Below are positions 40,001 through 47,970 of a stretch of 64,000 nt of DNA, piece after piece. Position 1 is the first letter of the stretch. Each line of letters starts with the position of its first letter. The stretch is from assembly GCF_002009175.1 (NCBI RefSeq), contig NZ_CP018047.1, positions 2,170,001 to 2,234,000 on the forward strand, in the 5' to 3' direction. The stretch comes from Streptomyces niveus. GTDB lineage: Bacteria > Actinomycetota > Actinomycetes > Streptomycetales > Streptomycetaceae. The notes under the pieces are model-generated. The model saw nothing but the letters and a program-made list of their open reading frames with translations. It made no database searches and was not told the DNA's origin. The translations under genes and the position numbers were made by a program.

Positions 40001-40050
40001 CGACCGACGAACACGGGACTGACTGACTTGGTCTCCACGGTTCCGAGCAT
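37009..40050 (-). CDS. large LuxR-family regulator with AAA ATPase (LAL/MalT type)
   Basis: The 1013-residue protein has an N-terminal STAND-type ATPase with Walker A GGEAGVGKT (42-50) and Walker B LILEDLHWAD. A long TPR-like helical region follows, with a C-terminal LuxR helix-turn-helix (LTPREQDVLRRVAEGLSNRQ and the IAEELYISPKTASVHVSNIL that follows). LAL regulators activate sugar or secondary-metabolism genes. The start at 40050 has no ribosome-binding site but a CATACC-like -10 element a few bp before the ATG, so the mRNA may be leaderless. It converges on the GSDH gene with a 28-bp gap. Its targets are unknown. Confidence 0.93.
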   Translation of the reverse strand: MLGTVETKSVSPVFVGRDGELTALTEALARAAAGEPQALLVGGEAGVGKTRLIEELISVACRDGAVVAVGGCVEIGGDGLPFAPFSAALRGLRRLLPEEIAAAADGQEGELARILPELGPSAGDALGEHGTASLFELTVRLLERVAAGRTVVLILEDLHWADASTRHLLAYLFRTLRRGRLLVITTYRTDDIHRRHPLRPLLAELDRLRTVSRIELSRFSRAEVRRQLHGILGDEPAPQLVDEIFGRSDGNAFFVEELAVAIESGCRSGLTDSLRDLLLVRVETLPENAQRVARIVAEGGATVEFPLLLAVAQLSEDDLIDALRAAVGANILLPVDGDGYRFRHSLVREAISDDLLPGERSRLNRRLAEALEADPSLVRGDESTTRLAGYWYHAHDAAKALPVVLLASVEARRRYAHAEQLRLLERAMELWDAAPDDVRACLRPPDDTEVYPPTAEGASAPLHYLDLLAEATVAARSGGERERALALSKKAMRVLESVDDPLRAAWFWTQRSRLVQDLTRGDGWDELATAQDLVRGLPPSAVHASVLSDVASWGALHRPGPNSLAAADRAVEYARLVGAEHIELNARATRGWLATESGSIEEGLAEMYAVRDRVFELGNLGTLGILGRISINLPSTLESVGRSEEAVAAAELGITLCHQRGLSDKEAWVRVNLSESLFSLGRWDESRAAIDEAAQVAHAPKARALVAVRRALLALARGDAAEAASQVTLARAVFGPHDPQPQHVIAPARLAMVSAARQGRLAEARAEFEQVAAQGFPPGMQRYALPLLCSAAAMEADARGLPEADAGRETILAIVRDHAKRLPVVVPIWRAYDLLLEAELARADGIVAPKLWARAVAAFEALPRPYELAEARHRWAADLLAESADRDQVTALLMQAHTTAKRLGARHLVEETELLAGRARISLSTTPRLAPAPGPEVDAVSSLGLTPREQDVLRRVAEGLSNRQIAEELYISPKTASVHVSNILAKLGVSGRTEAAAMTHRLHLFTDLEPTHT

Positions 40051-40174
40051 CGCACAGGGGTATGACAGCGCGGCACTCGTTATCGCGGCCGCCGCGGGTA
40101 CCGGTGGCACCTGCGGCGACCGCGGATCCGGCGTCCTCAGGAGGTCGGGGCGGGCGGCCATCTCCGTACGCCCG

Positions 40175-40348
40175 TCACGCCGCGCTGACGAACCGGCCCC
40201 GGTGCGATCCCACCCGCCTCTCGCCCTCGTTCCCGGCGTCACGGGCGGCCTCCTTGCGGGCCTGGCGGACCTGGCGGACCAGCCGCCGGTTGTCGGCCTC
40301 ACGGATCAGTTGGGCCGCCCGCATCTGGTGCATCTCGTACTCGAACAT
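40175..40348 (-). CDS. small charged protein, 57 residues
   Basis: The product runs MFEYEMHQMRAAQLIREADN... and ends RGRFVSAA. It is rich in Arg, Glu and Gln, probably one long amphipathic helix (QLIREADNRRLVRQVRQARK). GGGGAG lies about 5 bp before the ATG. I recall similar MFEYE-starting small proteins across Streptomyces, all of unknown function. It is 124 bp upstream of the LAL regulator in the same direction. Confidence 0.75.
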   Translation of the reverse strand: MFEYEMHQMRAAQLIREADNRRLVRQVRQARKEAARDAGNEGERRVGSHRGRFVSAA

Positions 40349-40511
40349 CTCGACTCCCCTGTCACGAAGTGTTCCGGCGTCCTGCGATGCCTCAACATTC
40401 GTCTGCCAGGGGGTACGCGCGCATCGGGCGAGTGCCGCATCTTCGCGGCTCGCGGGCCTTAGGCGGACCGGTGGCGGGACCGACGGCGGCCTAAGGCCTT
40501 GCCTAGAAGCA

Positions 40512-40553
40512 CCTCACGCGCCGGACGGGGCGATGCCCGTACGGCGCGTGAGG
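40512..40553 (-). terminator. hairpin downstream of the acidic membrane protein gene
   Basis: CCTCACGCGCCG (40512-40523) pairs exactly with CGGCGCGTGAGG (40542-40553); the 18-nt loop has its own GGGC/GCCC pair. It lies 70 bp beyond the stop at 40624. Confidence 0.6.
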
Positions 40554-40623
40554 ACGGTGGCACGCGGCGGTCCATGAGGACCCCGGCGGGCCGGGTGGAG
40601 TCGTGTCAGCCGGGTGGAGTCTG

Positions 40624-41274
40624 TCAGCCGGTGGTCGGCGGGGCGGCCGGGGGCGGCTCCGGCAGGGAGACGAAGACGTCGAAGTACATGCCGACCGAGA
40701 TCAGCAGGGCGAGCGCGCCGAGCGCGATACCGGCGACGGCGAACGGCCGCACCCAGCTCTTGCGCTGCGGCAGGCCGAGCGCCGCGAGGCCCACGATGAG
40801 CGCGAGCACGGCGAAGATGCCGTTGGTCAGCGCGGTGGCGTGCCAGGCGTCGCCGTAGATCTCGGAGATCTGCTGCTCCGCCGTGCCGGTCTGGCCGAGG
40901 TCGATCTGGCCCACGAGCGTCTCGCGCTCGGCGATCACCCTGCCGGACCAGGTGCCGATGAGCGCGACGAGCGAGAGCAGTACGGAGATCAGTGCCGTGG
41001 ACGCGGCGGCGAGGCCGCTGGAGGGCGGCGGGGTGTACTCGCCGTCCAGGTCGTCGGTGAGCGGGTCGCCGTCGTCGCCGTCGTCCGACGCGGTGCCGGC
41101 ACCGTCGGCGTCGCCGTGGGCGCCTTCCGCGCCCACCTCAGGGTTCTCCCCCGGATCCTTGGCCAGGCTCGGGCCAGGTGCGTCGTTCTTGTCGGCAGCA
41201 GCCGGAACAGCGCGCTCCGCCTCGTTGTCGCCGCTTTCGTCCGCGGGCTCTTCTGGCTTGGTCGTGGGGTTCAT
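40624..41274 (-). CDS. membrane protein with acidic N-terminal region
   Basis: The 216-residue protein begins with about 95 residues rich in Glu, Asp, Ala and Pro (for example GTASDDGDDGDPLTDDLDGE), followed by three predicted membrane helices (ASTALISVLLSLVALIG, TNGIFAVLALIVGLAALG, FAVAGIALGALALLISVGMY). A short loop between the first two helices holds QIDLGQTGTAEQQISEIYGD. I do not recognise a family. MNPTTKP at 41274 is the likely start. It lies upstream of the small MFEYE protein and downstream of the GNAT gene, all on the minus strand. Confidence 0.8.
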   Translation of the reverse strand: MNPTTKPEEPADESGDNEAERAVPAAADKNDAPGPSLAKDPGENPEVGAEGAHGDADGAGTASDDGDDGDPLTDDLDGEYTPPPSSGLAAASTALISVLLSLVALIGTWSGRVIAERETLVGQIDLGQTGTAEQQISEIYGDAWHATALTNGIFAVLALIVGLAALGLPQRKSWVRPFAVAGIALGALALLISVGMYFDVFVSLPEPPPAAPPTTG

Positions 41275-41320
41275 GCGCCGCACGGTAGGCGGCCCGTATG
41301 AGAGATCCATGAGAGTTTCC

Positions 41321-41881
41321 TCAAGGGGTGTTCCGCCGCAGCTCACGCCACTCGGGAGCCAGTACGGCCCAGACCTCCTGGTCCTGCCGGCGGCCGTGGT
41401 GGAGGTTGCTCTCGCGCAGAATCCCGTCGAGCCGCAGGCCGAGGCGCCTCGCGACCTTGACGCTCGCGAGGTTGGCCGACGAGGCCACCCACTCCACGCG
41501 GTGGATGCCGCGCCGGTCCACCGCCCAGTCGATGAGCACGGTTATCGCGCGGGTCACCAGACCGCGCCCCGTGGCCGCCGGTTCGAGCCAGCAGCCGACC
41601 TCGCAGTTACCGCGCTGCGCGTCGAAGATCCGGAAGAGCACGCCTCCGACGAGGGTGTCGTCGAGCCAGATCCCGTAGATCCGTCCGGCGTCGACGGCCT
41701 GTTTGTGTGCGTACGCGGTGAGGAACGTCCGCGCCGATTCGAGGTCGGTGACGGCGTCGGCGAGCCCGACGTGTTCGGTCACCAGCTCCCTCGCGCGGTC
41801 CATGTGTGTCAGGAACTCCTCGGCCTGCCACGGCTCCAGCGGTCTCAGTTCCGCGTTGTCACCCAACGATGTCGCGAACAT
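41321..41881 (-). CDS. GNAT-family N-acetyltransferase (RimL/RimJ-like)
   Basis: The 186-residue protein has the RimJ/RimL type GNAT fold: EPWQAEEFLTHMDRAREL, GYWLEP-like NCEVGCWLEPAATGRGLVTR (acetyl-CoA loop, about 95-115) and HRVEWVASSANLASVKVARR with the family Asn. RimL enzymes acetylate the N-terminus of a ribosomal protein, but most relatives are of unknown target. GGAGGA lies about 5 bp before the ATG. It follows the MMPL gene by 23 bp and may be cotranscribed. Confidence 0.88.
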   Translation of the reverse strand: MFATSLGDNAELRPLEPWQAEEFLTHMDRARELVTEHVGLADAVTDLESARTFLTAYAHKQAVDAGRIYGIWLDDTLVGGVLFRIFDAQRGNCEVGCWLEPAATGRGLVTRAITVLIDWAVDRRGIHRVEWVASSANLASVKVARRLGLRLDGILRESNLHHGRRQDQEVWAVLAPEWRELRRNTP

Positions 41882-41904
41882 CGCGCTCCTCCTGTCCGGT
41901 GGGC

Positions 41905-44187
41905 TCAGTTTCGGCCCGTACGCCCCGGCACGTGTTCCACACGCTCCGCGTGCTCCTCGCGCCGTGCGGGGATCTTCCCAGACGTACGGAGGCGGGCGGC
42001 GGGCGCCTCGATGCTGATCCGCGGCAGCCAGCGGTCCAGGGTCCGCGGCAGCCACCAGTTGGCGCCGCCCAGCAGATGCATCAGGGCGGGCACGAGGAGC
42101 GTGCGGAGTAGGAAGGCGTCCAGCGCGACCGCGGCGGCCAGCCCGATGCCGAACATCGCGATGACGCGGTCCCCGGTGAGGACGAAGGCGAGGAAGACCG
42201 AGATCATGATGACGGCGGCCGAGTTGATCACGCGGCCGGTCTCGGCGAGGCCGACCCGCACCGCCCGTCTGTTGTCGCCGGTCTCCAGCCACTCCTCGTA
42301 CATCCGGCTCACCAGGAAGACCTGGTAGTCCATGGAGAGGCCGAAGAGGACCGAGACCATGATCACGGGCAGGAAGGGCTCGATCGGGCCCGCGCTGCCG
42401 AGGCCGAGGAGTTCGCTCCCCCAGCCCCACTGGAAGATCGCGACGACGATCCCGAAGGACGAGGCGACGGCGGCCACGTTCATCACCGCCGCCTTCAGTG
42501 GGATGCCGACGGAGCGGAAGGCGAGCAGGAGCAGCAGACAGCCGAGGGCGACGACGACGCCGACGAAGAGCGGGAGTTTGCCGACGACGACGTCGGCGAA
42601 GTCGTCGTAGCTCGCGGTGACTCCGCCGACCGACACCTCCAGGGAGGTGCCTTCCTCGGCACGGGGCAGCAGATCCTTACGGAGGCGGTCGACGAGGTCG
42701 CTGGTGTGCTCCGACTGCGGAGACGATCCGGGGACGACGGTGAGCAGGGCCCTGTCGCCGCTGCCGTTGAAGACGATCGGTCCGACGGAGGCGACGCCTT
42801 CCGACTCGCGCAGCGTGTCCGGGAGTTGGTCCATCGCGAGCCGGTCGTCGGCGCCGTCCAGTTCGGCGACGAGGGTCAGCGGGCCGTTGACGCCGGGGCC
42901 GAAGCCCTCGGCGAGCCGGTCGTACGCCTGCCGGGTGGTGCTGGTCGCCGGGTTGTTGCCCTGGTCGGAGGTGCCCAGATGGAGCGAGAACGTGGGCAGG
43001 GCGAGCACCAGCATCACGACCACGGCGGCGGCGCCGAGCAGCCGGGGATGGCGTGCCACGAAGGCGGACCAGCGGGCGGCGAAGCCGGTGGGCGTCTCGG
43101 GGAGCGGGCCGTGTTCGGCGAGCCGGGCGCGTTCGCGGCGGCTCAGCGCGCGCCCGCCGGTGTACGAGAGCAGGGCCGGCAGCAGGGTCACGGACGCGGC
43201 CACGGTCAGCGCGACGGTGAGCGAGGCGGCGATCGCGACGCCGTTGAGGAAACTCAGCCGCAGTACCAGCATGCCGAGCAGCGCGATACAGACGGTGGCC
43301 CCGGCGAAGACGACGGCGCGCCCCGTGGTGACGACGGCCTCCGTGGCCGCCCGGGTGACCGTGAGGCCCTGTTTGAGGCCCTTGCGGTGTCTGGTCACGA
43401 TGAACAGCGCGTAGTCGATGCCGACGCCGAGCCCGACGAGCAGACCGAGCATGGGCGCGAAGTCGGCCACGGTCATGAGGTGACCGAGAAGCGCGATGCC
43501 CGCGTACGCCGTCCCGACGGAGACCAGCGCGGTGGCGATGGGCAGCAGGCTCGCCGCGAGTGAGCCGAAGGCGAGGAAGAGGACCACGGCGGCCATGGCG
43601 ACGCCCACGATCTCCGCCGTGTGCGTGGTGGTGCCTTCGGTGAGGGCGACGGCGCTGCCGCCGAGCTCCACCTGGAGATCGTCGGTGGCCGCCTTCTTCG
43701 CCGTGTCGACGACGGCCTGTGCGTGGGCGACGGGGATGTTGTCGACCTGCTGCTCGAAGGTGACGACGGCGTACGCGGTGCGGCCGTCCTCGCTGATCTG
43801 ACGGGCGCCCTCGCCGTCATCCGGGCCGGGTGTGTACGGGGGCGTCCCGGCGCCGTCGGTGAGGGCGTAGGGGCTCGACACGGCGGCCACGCCGGGCAGC
43901 TTGGCGATCTCACCGAGCGTGACACCCATGCGCAGTTCGACGTCCTGCGCGCGGACGGAGCCGCGTTCGGTGTGCCAGACCACGGTGTCGCTGTCGCCGC
44001 CGCGGCCGGGAAAGCCGGTCTTCAGGAGCTCGACGGCGTGGCCGGACTCGGTGCCGGGCGCCTCGTAGTCGTTGGAGTACGAGGTCCCGGCGACGACGGC
44101 ACCGGCGGCGGTGGAACCGAGGGCGAGCAGCCACAGGAGTACGACCAGGAGCCGGTGCCTGACGCACCACCGCGCGACTGCTGCCAA
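41905..44187 (-). CDS. MMPL-family RND transporter
   Basis: The 760-residue membrane protein has the MMPL layout: one N-terminal helix, a large extracellular loop, five or six helices, then the same again. The proton-relay motifs GLGVGIDYALF and VLFGLSMDYQVFL are in the first and second halves. Members export lipids, siderophores or antibiotics; ActII-ORF3 of actinorhodin export is one. The substrate is not evident. A short basic tail (ARREEHAERVEHVPG) follows the last helix. It has 128 bp upstream, towards the phospholipase gene. Confidence 0.93.
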   Translation of the reverse strand: MAAVARWCVRHRLLVVLLWLLALGSTAAGAVVAGTSYSNDYEAPGTESGHAVELLKTGFPGRGGDSDTVVWHTERGSVRAQDVELRMGVTLGEIAKLPGVAAVSSPYALTDGAGTPPYTPGPDDGEGARQISEDGRTAYAVVTFEQQVDNIPVAHAQAVVDTAKKAATDDLQVELGGSAVALTEGTTTHTAEIVGVAMAAVVLFLAFGSLAASLLPIATALVSVGTAYAGIALLGHLMTVADFAPMLGLLVGLGVGIDYALFIVTRHRKGLKQGLTVTRAATEAVVTTGRAVVFAGATVCIALLGMLVLRLSFLNGVAIAASLTVALTVAASVTLLPALLSYTGGRALSRRERARLAEHGPLPETPTGFAARWSAFVARHPRLLGAAAVVVMLVLALPTFSLHLGTSDQGNNPATSTTRQAYDRLAEGFGPGVNGPLTLVAELDGADDRLAMDQLPDTLRESEGVASVGPIVFNGSGDRALLTVVPGSSPQSEHTSDLVDRLRKDLLPRAEEGTSLEVSVGGVTASYDDFADVVVGKLPLFVGVVVALGCLLLLLAFRSVGIPLKAAVMNVAAVASSFGIVVAIFQWGWGSELLGLGSAGPIEPFLPVIMVSVLFGLSMDYQVFLVSRMYEEWLETGDNRRAVRVGLAETGRVINSAAVIMISVFLAFVLTGDRVIAMFGIGLAAAVALDAFLLRTLLVPALMHLLGGANWWLPRTLDRWLPRISIEAPAARLRTSGKIPARREEHAERVEHVPGRTGRN

Positions 44188-44315
44188 CGGTCTGCTCCCC
44201 TGTGTGGATCGGAGAGCCCGATTCTGACATCGAATCGTGATCGTTTGCCCGTTTGGTGGGGTTACTCACACAGTGTTGACCTGGCGTTCGATCGGCCGGA
44301 GGCAAGAATTCCGGT

Positions 44316-46463
44316 TCAGCCGGAGACGCTCGGCTTCCCGTTCTCGATGTGCCCCATCAGCCGTCGCCGGAAGCCCCGGCCCGCAGTCACCTCGATGTCG
44401 TACCACCCGTGCGCGTCGGCGGCCGAGTGCACGACGCTGCGGCGCCGCCCCGGCTTGACCGTGAACTCGCGCTTCCAGTCGCGGAGATCGGCCTCGTCCG
44501 CGTAGCCGAGCGAGCGCACCGTGAACGTGACGGGCAGATCGCCCTCATTACGGAGGGTGAGATGGAGATCGCGGTCGTGGTGGTCGACGGACGAGGTGAC
44601 CTCGGCGCCGCCGCCCACGACGGGGCCGGCGAACTCACGGCGGAAGCCGTTGGGGCCGGTGACCGTGAAGCGGTAGGCGTCGCCGGTGAGGGGCACCGTC
44701 CACTGCGCCGTGCCCCTGACGTCGCGGTGCTGCGGGACGTCGAACTCGCCCTCGTACGGATAGAGCGCCAGGTGCGCGCTCGCCCGCCCCGTGTTGCGCA
44801 GTTCGAGCCGCAGGACGCGCGCCCCGGCGTCGCCCGCCGCGAGGCGGCCGTAGACGTCCGGCTGGTACGGCAGGGGCCTTGCGGGGCGTGTGCCGGGCTC
44901 CTGGACCGGCATCCGCTGCACGGTCGGCGGTACGGGCCTCCAGCGCCCTGTGAACGGCGGGACGGTCCCCGGCTGTTCGACGTCCGGGCGCGGCAGGCCC
45001 CGCCCGAAGTCGAAGGCGGACGTCAGATCGCCGGTGACGGTGCGCCGCCACGGCGTGATGTTGGGCTCCTTCACCCCGGTCCACGTCTCCAGGAAGCGGA
45101 CGACCGACGTGTGGTCGAAGACCTGCGAGCAGACGTAACCGCCCACGGTCCAGGGCGAGACGACGAGCAGCGGCACGCGGATGCCGAGCCCCGTCGGGCG
45201 GCCCTCCCAGCGCTCGTCGGGGTCGTCCACGGGCGGCACGGGGGGCGGGACGTGGTCGAAGAAGCCGTCGTTCTCGTCGTAGTTGATCAGCACGACCGTG
45301 TGCCGCCAGACCTCCGGGTGCGCGCCGAGAGCGTCGAGCACCTGGTAGACGAGACCGGCGCTGGCGACCGGTGAGGACGCGCCGGGGTGCTCGGAGTCGA
45401 CCGCCGACGGCACCAGGTACGACACCTCGGGCAGCCGTCCGGCGGCCACGTCGGCGCGGAACGACTCGGCGAGGGTGCCCGACTCGACGCGCCGCAGCCC
45501 GCGTTCGAAGAGCGACCGTTCGCGGGTGGTGAGGGCCGCGACGCCCTCGTCGAGCGCGGCGAGGAGCCCCGCCCGTACGGCTGGGTCGTCGGTCCCGCGC
45601 ACGGCGGCGTAGAAGGACTCCATGTATGTGAAGTCGCCGCCGCCTTCGAGCTCGCGTGCCTTGGCGAGCGCCTTGCGCGCGATCTTCTTGAAGGAGGTGA
45701 AGAACTCGATGTTGTTGTCGGTGAAGTTCTCCCACTCCGTGTACGTCTTCCAGCTCCGCCCGGCCTTCTCCAGCCGCTCCGCGTAGGTCGGCCACGCGTA
45801 GCCGGGATGTCCGGCCTCGTCGTACGCGTCGTTCCCGACGGCGCGCCGCCCGTCGGCCTCGTGGCCGGTCCAACCGCTCCACAGATGGTTGCGGTTGGGA
45901 CTCGTTGAGGTGTGGACCGACGAGTGGTAGGCGTCGCAGACGGTGAAGGTGTCCGCCAGCTCGTAGTGCAGCGGGATGTCGGCGCGGTCGTAGTAGGCCA
46001 TCGTGGCGGCGGTCTTGGCGGAGACCCAGCCGTCCATCCAGCCGTTGTTCCAGGCCTTGGCGCCACCGTTCCAGGAGTGGTCGAGGTCGCCTATGTACTG
46101 AAGGTCCTTGCGCTGCGCCTCGGCGGCGTCGCGTACGGGGAAGGGCAGGACGGTGGCGTCGTCGTCGCCCCGCGCCGCGGGCGCGGCGCTCGGCTGGGCG
46201 AACACGGGGCGGCCGGTGGGCAGTTCCACGGCGTTGCGGTCCCCGAAGCCGCGTACGCCGCGCAGCGTCCCGAAGTAGTGGTCGAACGACCGGTTCTCCT
46301 GCATCAGCACCACGACATGTCTGACGGCGTCCAGTCCCCCGGCCGGCGCCTCGGCGGCGATGGCGGCCCGCAGGGACGGCGGCAGTACGGAGCCCGCCGC
46401 GGCGGCACCGACGGCGCCACCGCCGAGCGCGAAGAGCCGGCGCCGTGAAATGTCAGTGGCCAA
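44316..46463 (-). CDS. Tat-exported phosphocholine-type phospholipase C
   Basis: The 715-residue secreted enzyme has a twin-arginine signal (SRRRLFALGGG, Arg at 7-9) and the bacterial phospholipase C/acid phosphatase superfamily core: VVVLMQENRSFDHYFG, NRNHLWSGWTGH, YDENDGFFDHVPPPVPP and LETWTGVKEPNITPWR, which bear metal and active-site residues. Two C-terminal DUF756 domains follow. The start is TTG at 46463, with GGGAGGA 5 bp upstream. It releases phosphate-containing headgroups from phospholipids. A possible PHO box upstream suggests control by phosphate limitation. Confidence 0.93.
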   Translation of the reverse strand: MATDISRRRLFALGGGAVGAAAAGSVLPPSLRAAIAAEAPAGGLDAVRHVVVLMQENRSFDHYFGTLRGVRGFGDRNAVELPTGRPVFAQPSAAPAARGDDDATVLPFPVRDAAEAQRKDLQYIGDLDHSWNGGAKAWNNGWMDGWVSAKTAATMAYYDRADIPLHYELADTFTVCDAYHSSVHTSTSPNRNHLWSGWTGHEADGRRAVGNDAYDEAGHPGYAWPTYAERLEKAGRSWKTYTEWENFTDNNIEFFTSFKKIARKALAKARELEGGGDFTYMESFYAAVRGTDDPAVRAGLLAALDEGVAALTTRERSLFERGLRRVESGTLAESFRADVAAGRLPEVSYLVPSAVDSEHPGASSPVASAGLVYQVLDALGAHPEVWRHTVVLINYDENDGFFDHVPPPVPPVDDPDERWEGRPTGLGIRVPLLVVSPWTVGGYVCSQVFDHTSVVRFLETWTGVKEPNITPWRRTVTGDLTSAFDFGRGLPRPDVEQPGTVPPFTGRWRPVPPTVQRMPVQEPGTRPARPLPYQPDVYGRLAAGDAGARVLRLELRNTGRASAHLALYPYEGEFDVPQHRDVRGTAQWTVPLTGDAYRFTVTGPNGFRREFAGPVVGGGAEVTSSVDHHDRDLHLTLRNEGDLPVTFTVRSLGYADEADLRDWKREFTVKPGRRRSVVHSAADAHGWYDIEVTAGRGFRRRLMGHIENGKPSVSG

Positions 46464-46528
46464 GAGATCCTCCCGAGTCAGGTGCTACGGCCCGGAAGCT
46501 AGCCACCGCAGGTGGCGACGGGAAGACC

Positions 46529-46550
46529 CGGGGACGGCCCGCCGGTGAAC
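46529..46550 (-). promoter_or_regulatory. possible PHO box upstream of phospholipase C
   Basis: Minus-strand GTTCACCGGCG (46540-46550) fits the 11-bp PhoP direct-repeat unit at about 10 positions, and GGCCGTCCCCG (46529-46539) follows in phase with about 8 matches. It lies 65-90 bp upstream of the TTG start. Confidence 0.35.
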
Positions 46551-46760
46551 GTCCGAGAGTCGCCCCCGCCGGGGCCGTTCCGCAGCGTTCCGGCCGCCCG
46601 GTCCGGGCTGATCCGTAGCGGTCCGGGCGCCCCGTGGCGCAAGCTGTGCGGGTCCGGCCGACCACGCATCCCGAGGAAGCCCCGCGGGCTCCACGCGGGC
46701 GGGGCCGATGACGAGACCCGTGAAGACAAGACCCATGAAGACGACAGGGACAGCCAGCCC

Positions 46761-47378
46761 ATGAATGTCACCGTGTTCGGCGCCACCGGGCGTACCGGAC
46801 AAGCCTTCCTCGCCGCCGCCGCACGCGCCGGTCACCGCACGACCGCACAGGTGCGGGACCCCGCGCGGCTCGGCGACGCCCCCGTCGACCGGGTGGTGAC
46901 CGGCAGCCCCTTCGACGAGAGCGCCGTGTCCGACGCCCTCAACGGCGCCGACGCCGCGGTGATCGCCTTCGGCCTCAAGGGCAACCGGACGACGCCTCTG
47001 TACTCACGCGGCACCGAACTGATCGTGGAGGCGATGCGCGAGCCCGGCGTACGGCGGCTGATCGTCGTCTCGGAGGCCGGTTACGGCTCGCACGTACGCG
47101 GCCTCTCGGGCCGTACCATCGCCGCCCTCTACCGGGCGACGGCCCGCCCCCTCCTGCGGGAACGGGAGGCGCAGGACGCGGTGATCCTGACCAGCGGACT
47201 CGACTGGACCGTCGTACGGTCCGGGGTACTGCACCACGGCCCGGCGCGCGGCAACCGCCCCCGGTCGTTCACGCCGCACCGGGGCCTCGCGCCCCGTACG
47301 ACCTACGAGGACCTCGCCGACCTCGTCCTCGACGCGCTGGACGACCCCGCGACGTACGGCCGGGACCTGTACCCGTAG
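46761..47378 (+). CDS. NAD(P)-binding atypical SDR
   Basis: The 205-residue protein starts MNVTVFGATGRTGQAFLAAA, the dinucleotide motif GxxGxxG of the NAD(P)H-binding (NmrA/BLVRB-like) SDR group. RDPARLGDAPVDRVVTGSPF and GLDWTVVRSGVL follow, as in biliverdin-reductase-B-like proteins. Active-site identity and substrate are not predictable. It converges on the TPR gene, with only 9 bp between the stops. Confidence 0.88.
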   Translation: MNVTVFGATGRTGQAFLAAAARAGHRTTAQVRDPARLGDAPVDRVVTGSPFDESAVSDALNGADAAVIAFGLKGNRTTPLYSRGTELIVEAMREPGVRRLIVVSEAGYGSHVRGLSGRTIAALYRATARPLLREREAQDAVILTSGLDWTVVRSGVLHHGPARGNRPRSFTPHRGLAPRTTYEDLADLVLDALDDPATYGRDLYP

Positions 47379-47387
47379 CGGGCACGC

Positions 47388-47933
47388 TCATGGGCCCTGG
47401 ACGACCTCGCGCAGGTCCTTGGCGTAGTGGCTGATGGCCGAGCGGTAGGCGAGCACTCCGGGGTCCTCGCTGGTCGAGGAGAGCAGTTCCAGCAGGATGC
47501 GCATCGCCTCGTCGTGCTGTCCGGTGTTGAACAGCGCCATCGCGAGGAAGGTCCGCAGGGCGCCGTCGTCGGGGAATTCCGCCAGCCCGCCCCGCAGGGT
47601 CACGACGGCCTGCTCGTACCGGCCGAGGATCCGGAACGTGCTGCCGAGACCGACCAGCGCGCCGCGTCGGTCGGCGTCCGGCAAGTCCGCTCCGGCCAGG
47701 GCGGTTTCGTAGTAGGCGACGGCCTCCGCCTCCAGGCCCAGGGCGTCGTGGGTCCAGGCGGTCTGATAGGCGATCACGGCGTCGCCGGGGTAGCGGTCGG
47801 CGAGAGCCACCAGTCGCTCCCGAGCCTTTTCCGCCTCCCCGCGGGTGCGCAGTGCGACGGCCTCGGCCAGAAGCTCGTCCCTGCTGCTCTCCGTGTTCTC
47901 CGTGCCTGTGTTGCCTGTGTTGTCTGTGTTCAC
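47388..47933 (-). CDS. TPR-repeat protein
   Basis: The 181-residue protein has four or so tetratricopeptide repeats (AVIAYQTAWTHDALGLEAEA, LVGLGSTFRILGRYEQAVVT, RTFLAMALFNTGQHDEAMRI). It starts with GTG followed by a repetitive NTDNTGNTGTENTES stretch, encoded by repeated CAACACAGG-like units; no ribosome-binding site is clear, so the start could lie later. Such proteins serve as adaptors. The neighbours give no hint of partner. Confidence 0.85.
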   Translation of the reverse strand: MNTDNTGNTGTENTESSRDELLAEAVALRTRGEAEKARERLVALADRYPGDAVIAYQTAWTHDALGLEAEAVAYYETALAGADLPDADRRGALVGLGSTFRILGRYEQAVVTLRGGLAEFPDDGALRTFLAMALFNTGQHDEAMRILLELLSSTSEDPGVLAYRSAISHYAKDLREVVQGP

Positions 47934-47970
47934 GCCGGGATTGTCGCACCGGGCCGCTCGGTGCCGCCGG

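Noticed and set aside
41321..41881. The second GNAT protein as an aminoglycoside acetyltransferase
   Set aside because: Its motifs are those of RimL/RimJ, not of AAC enzymes.
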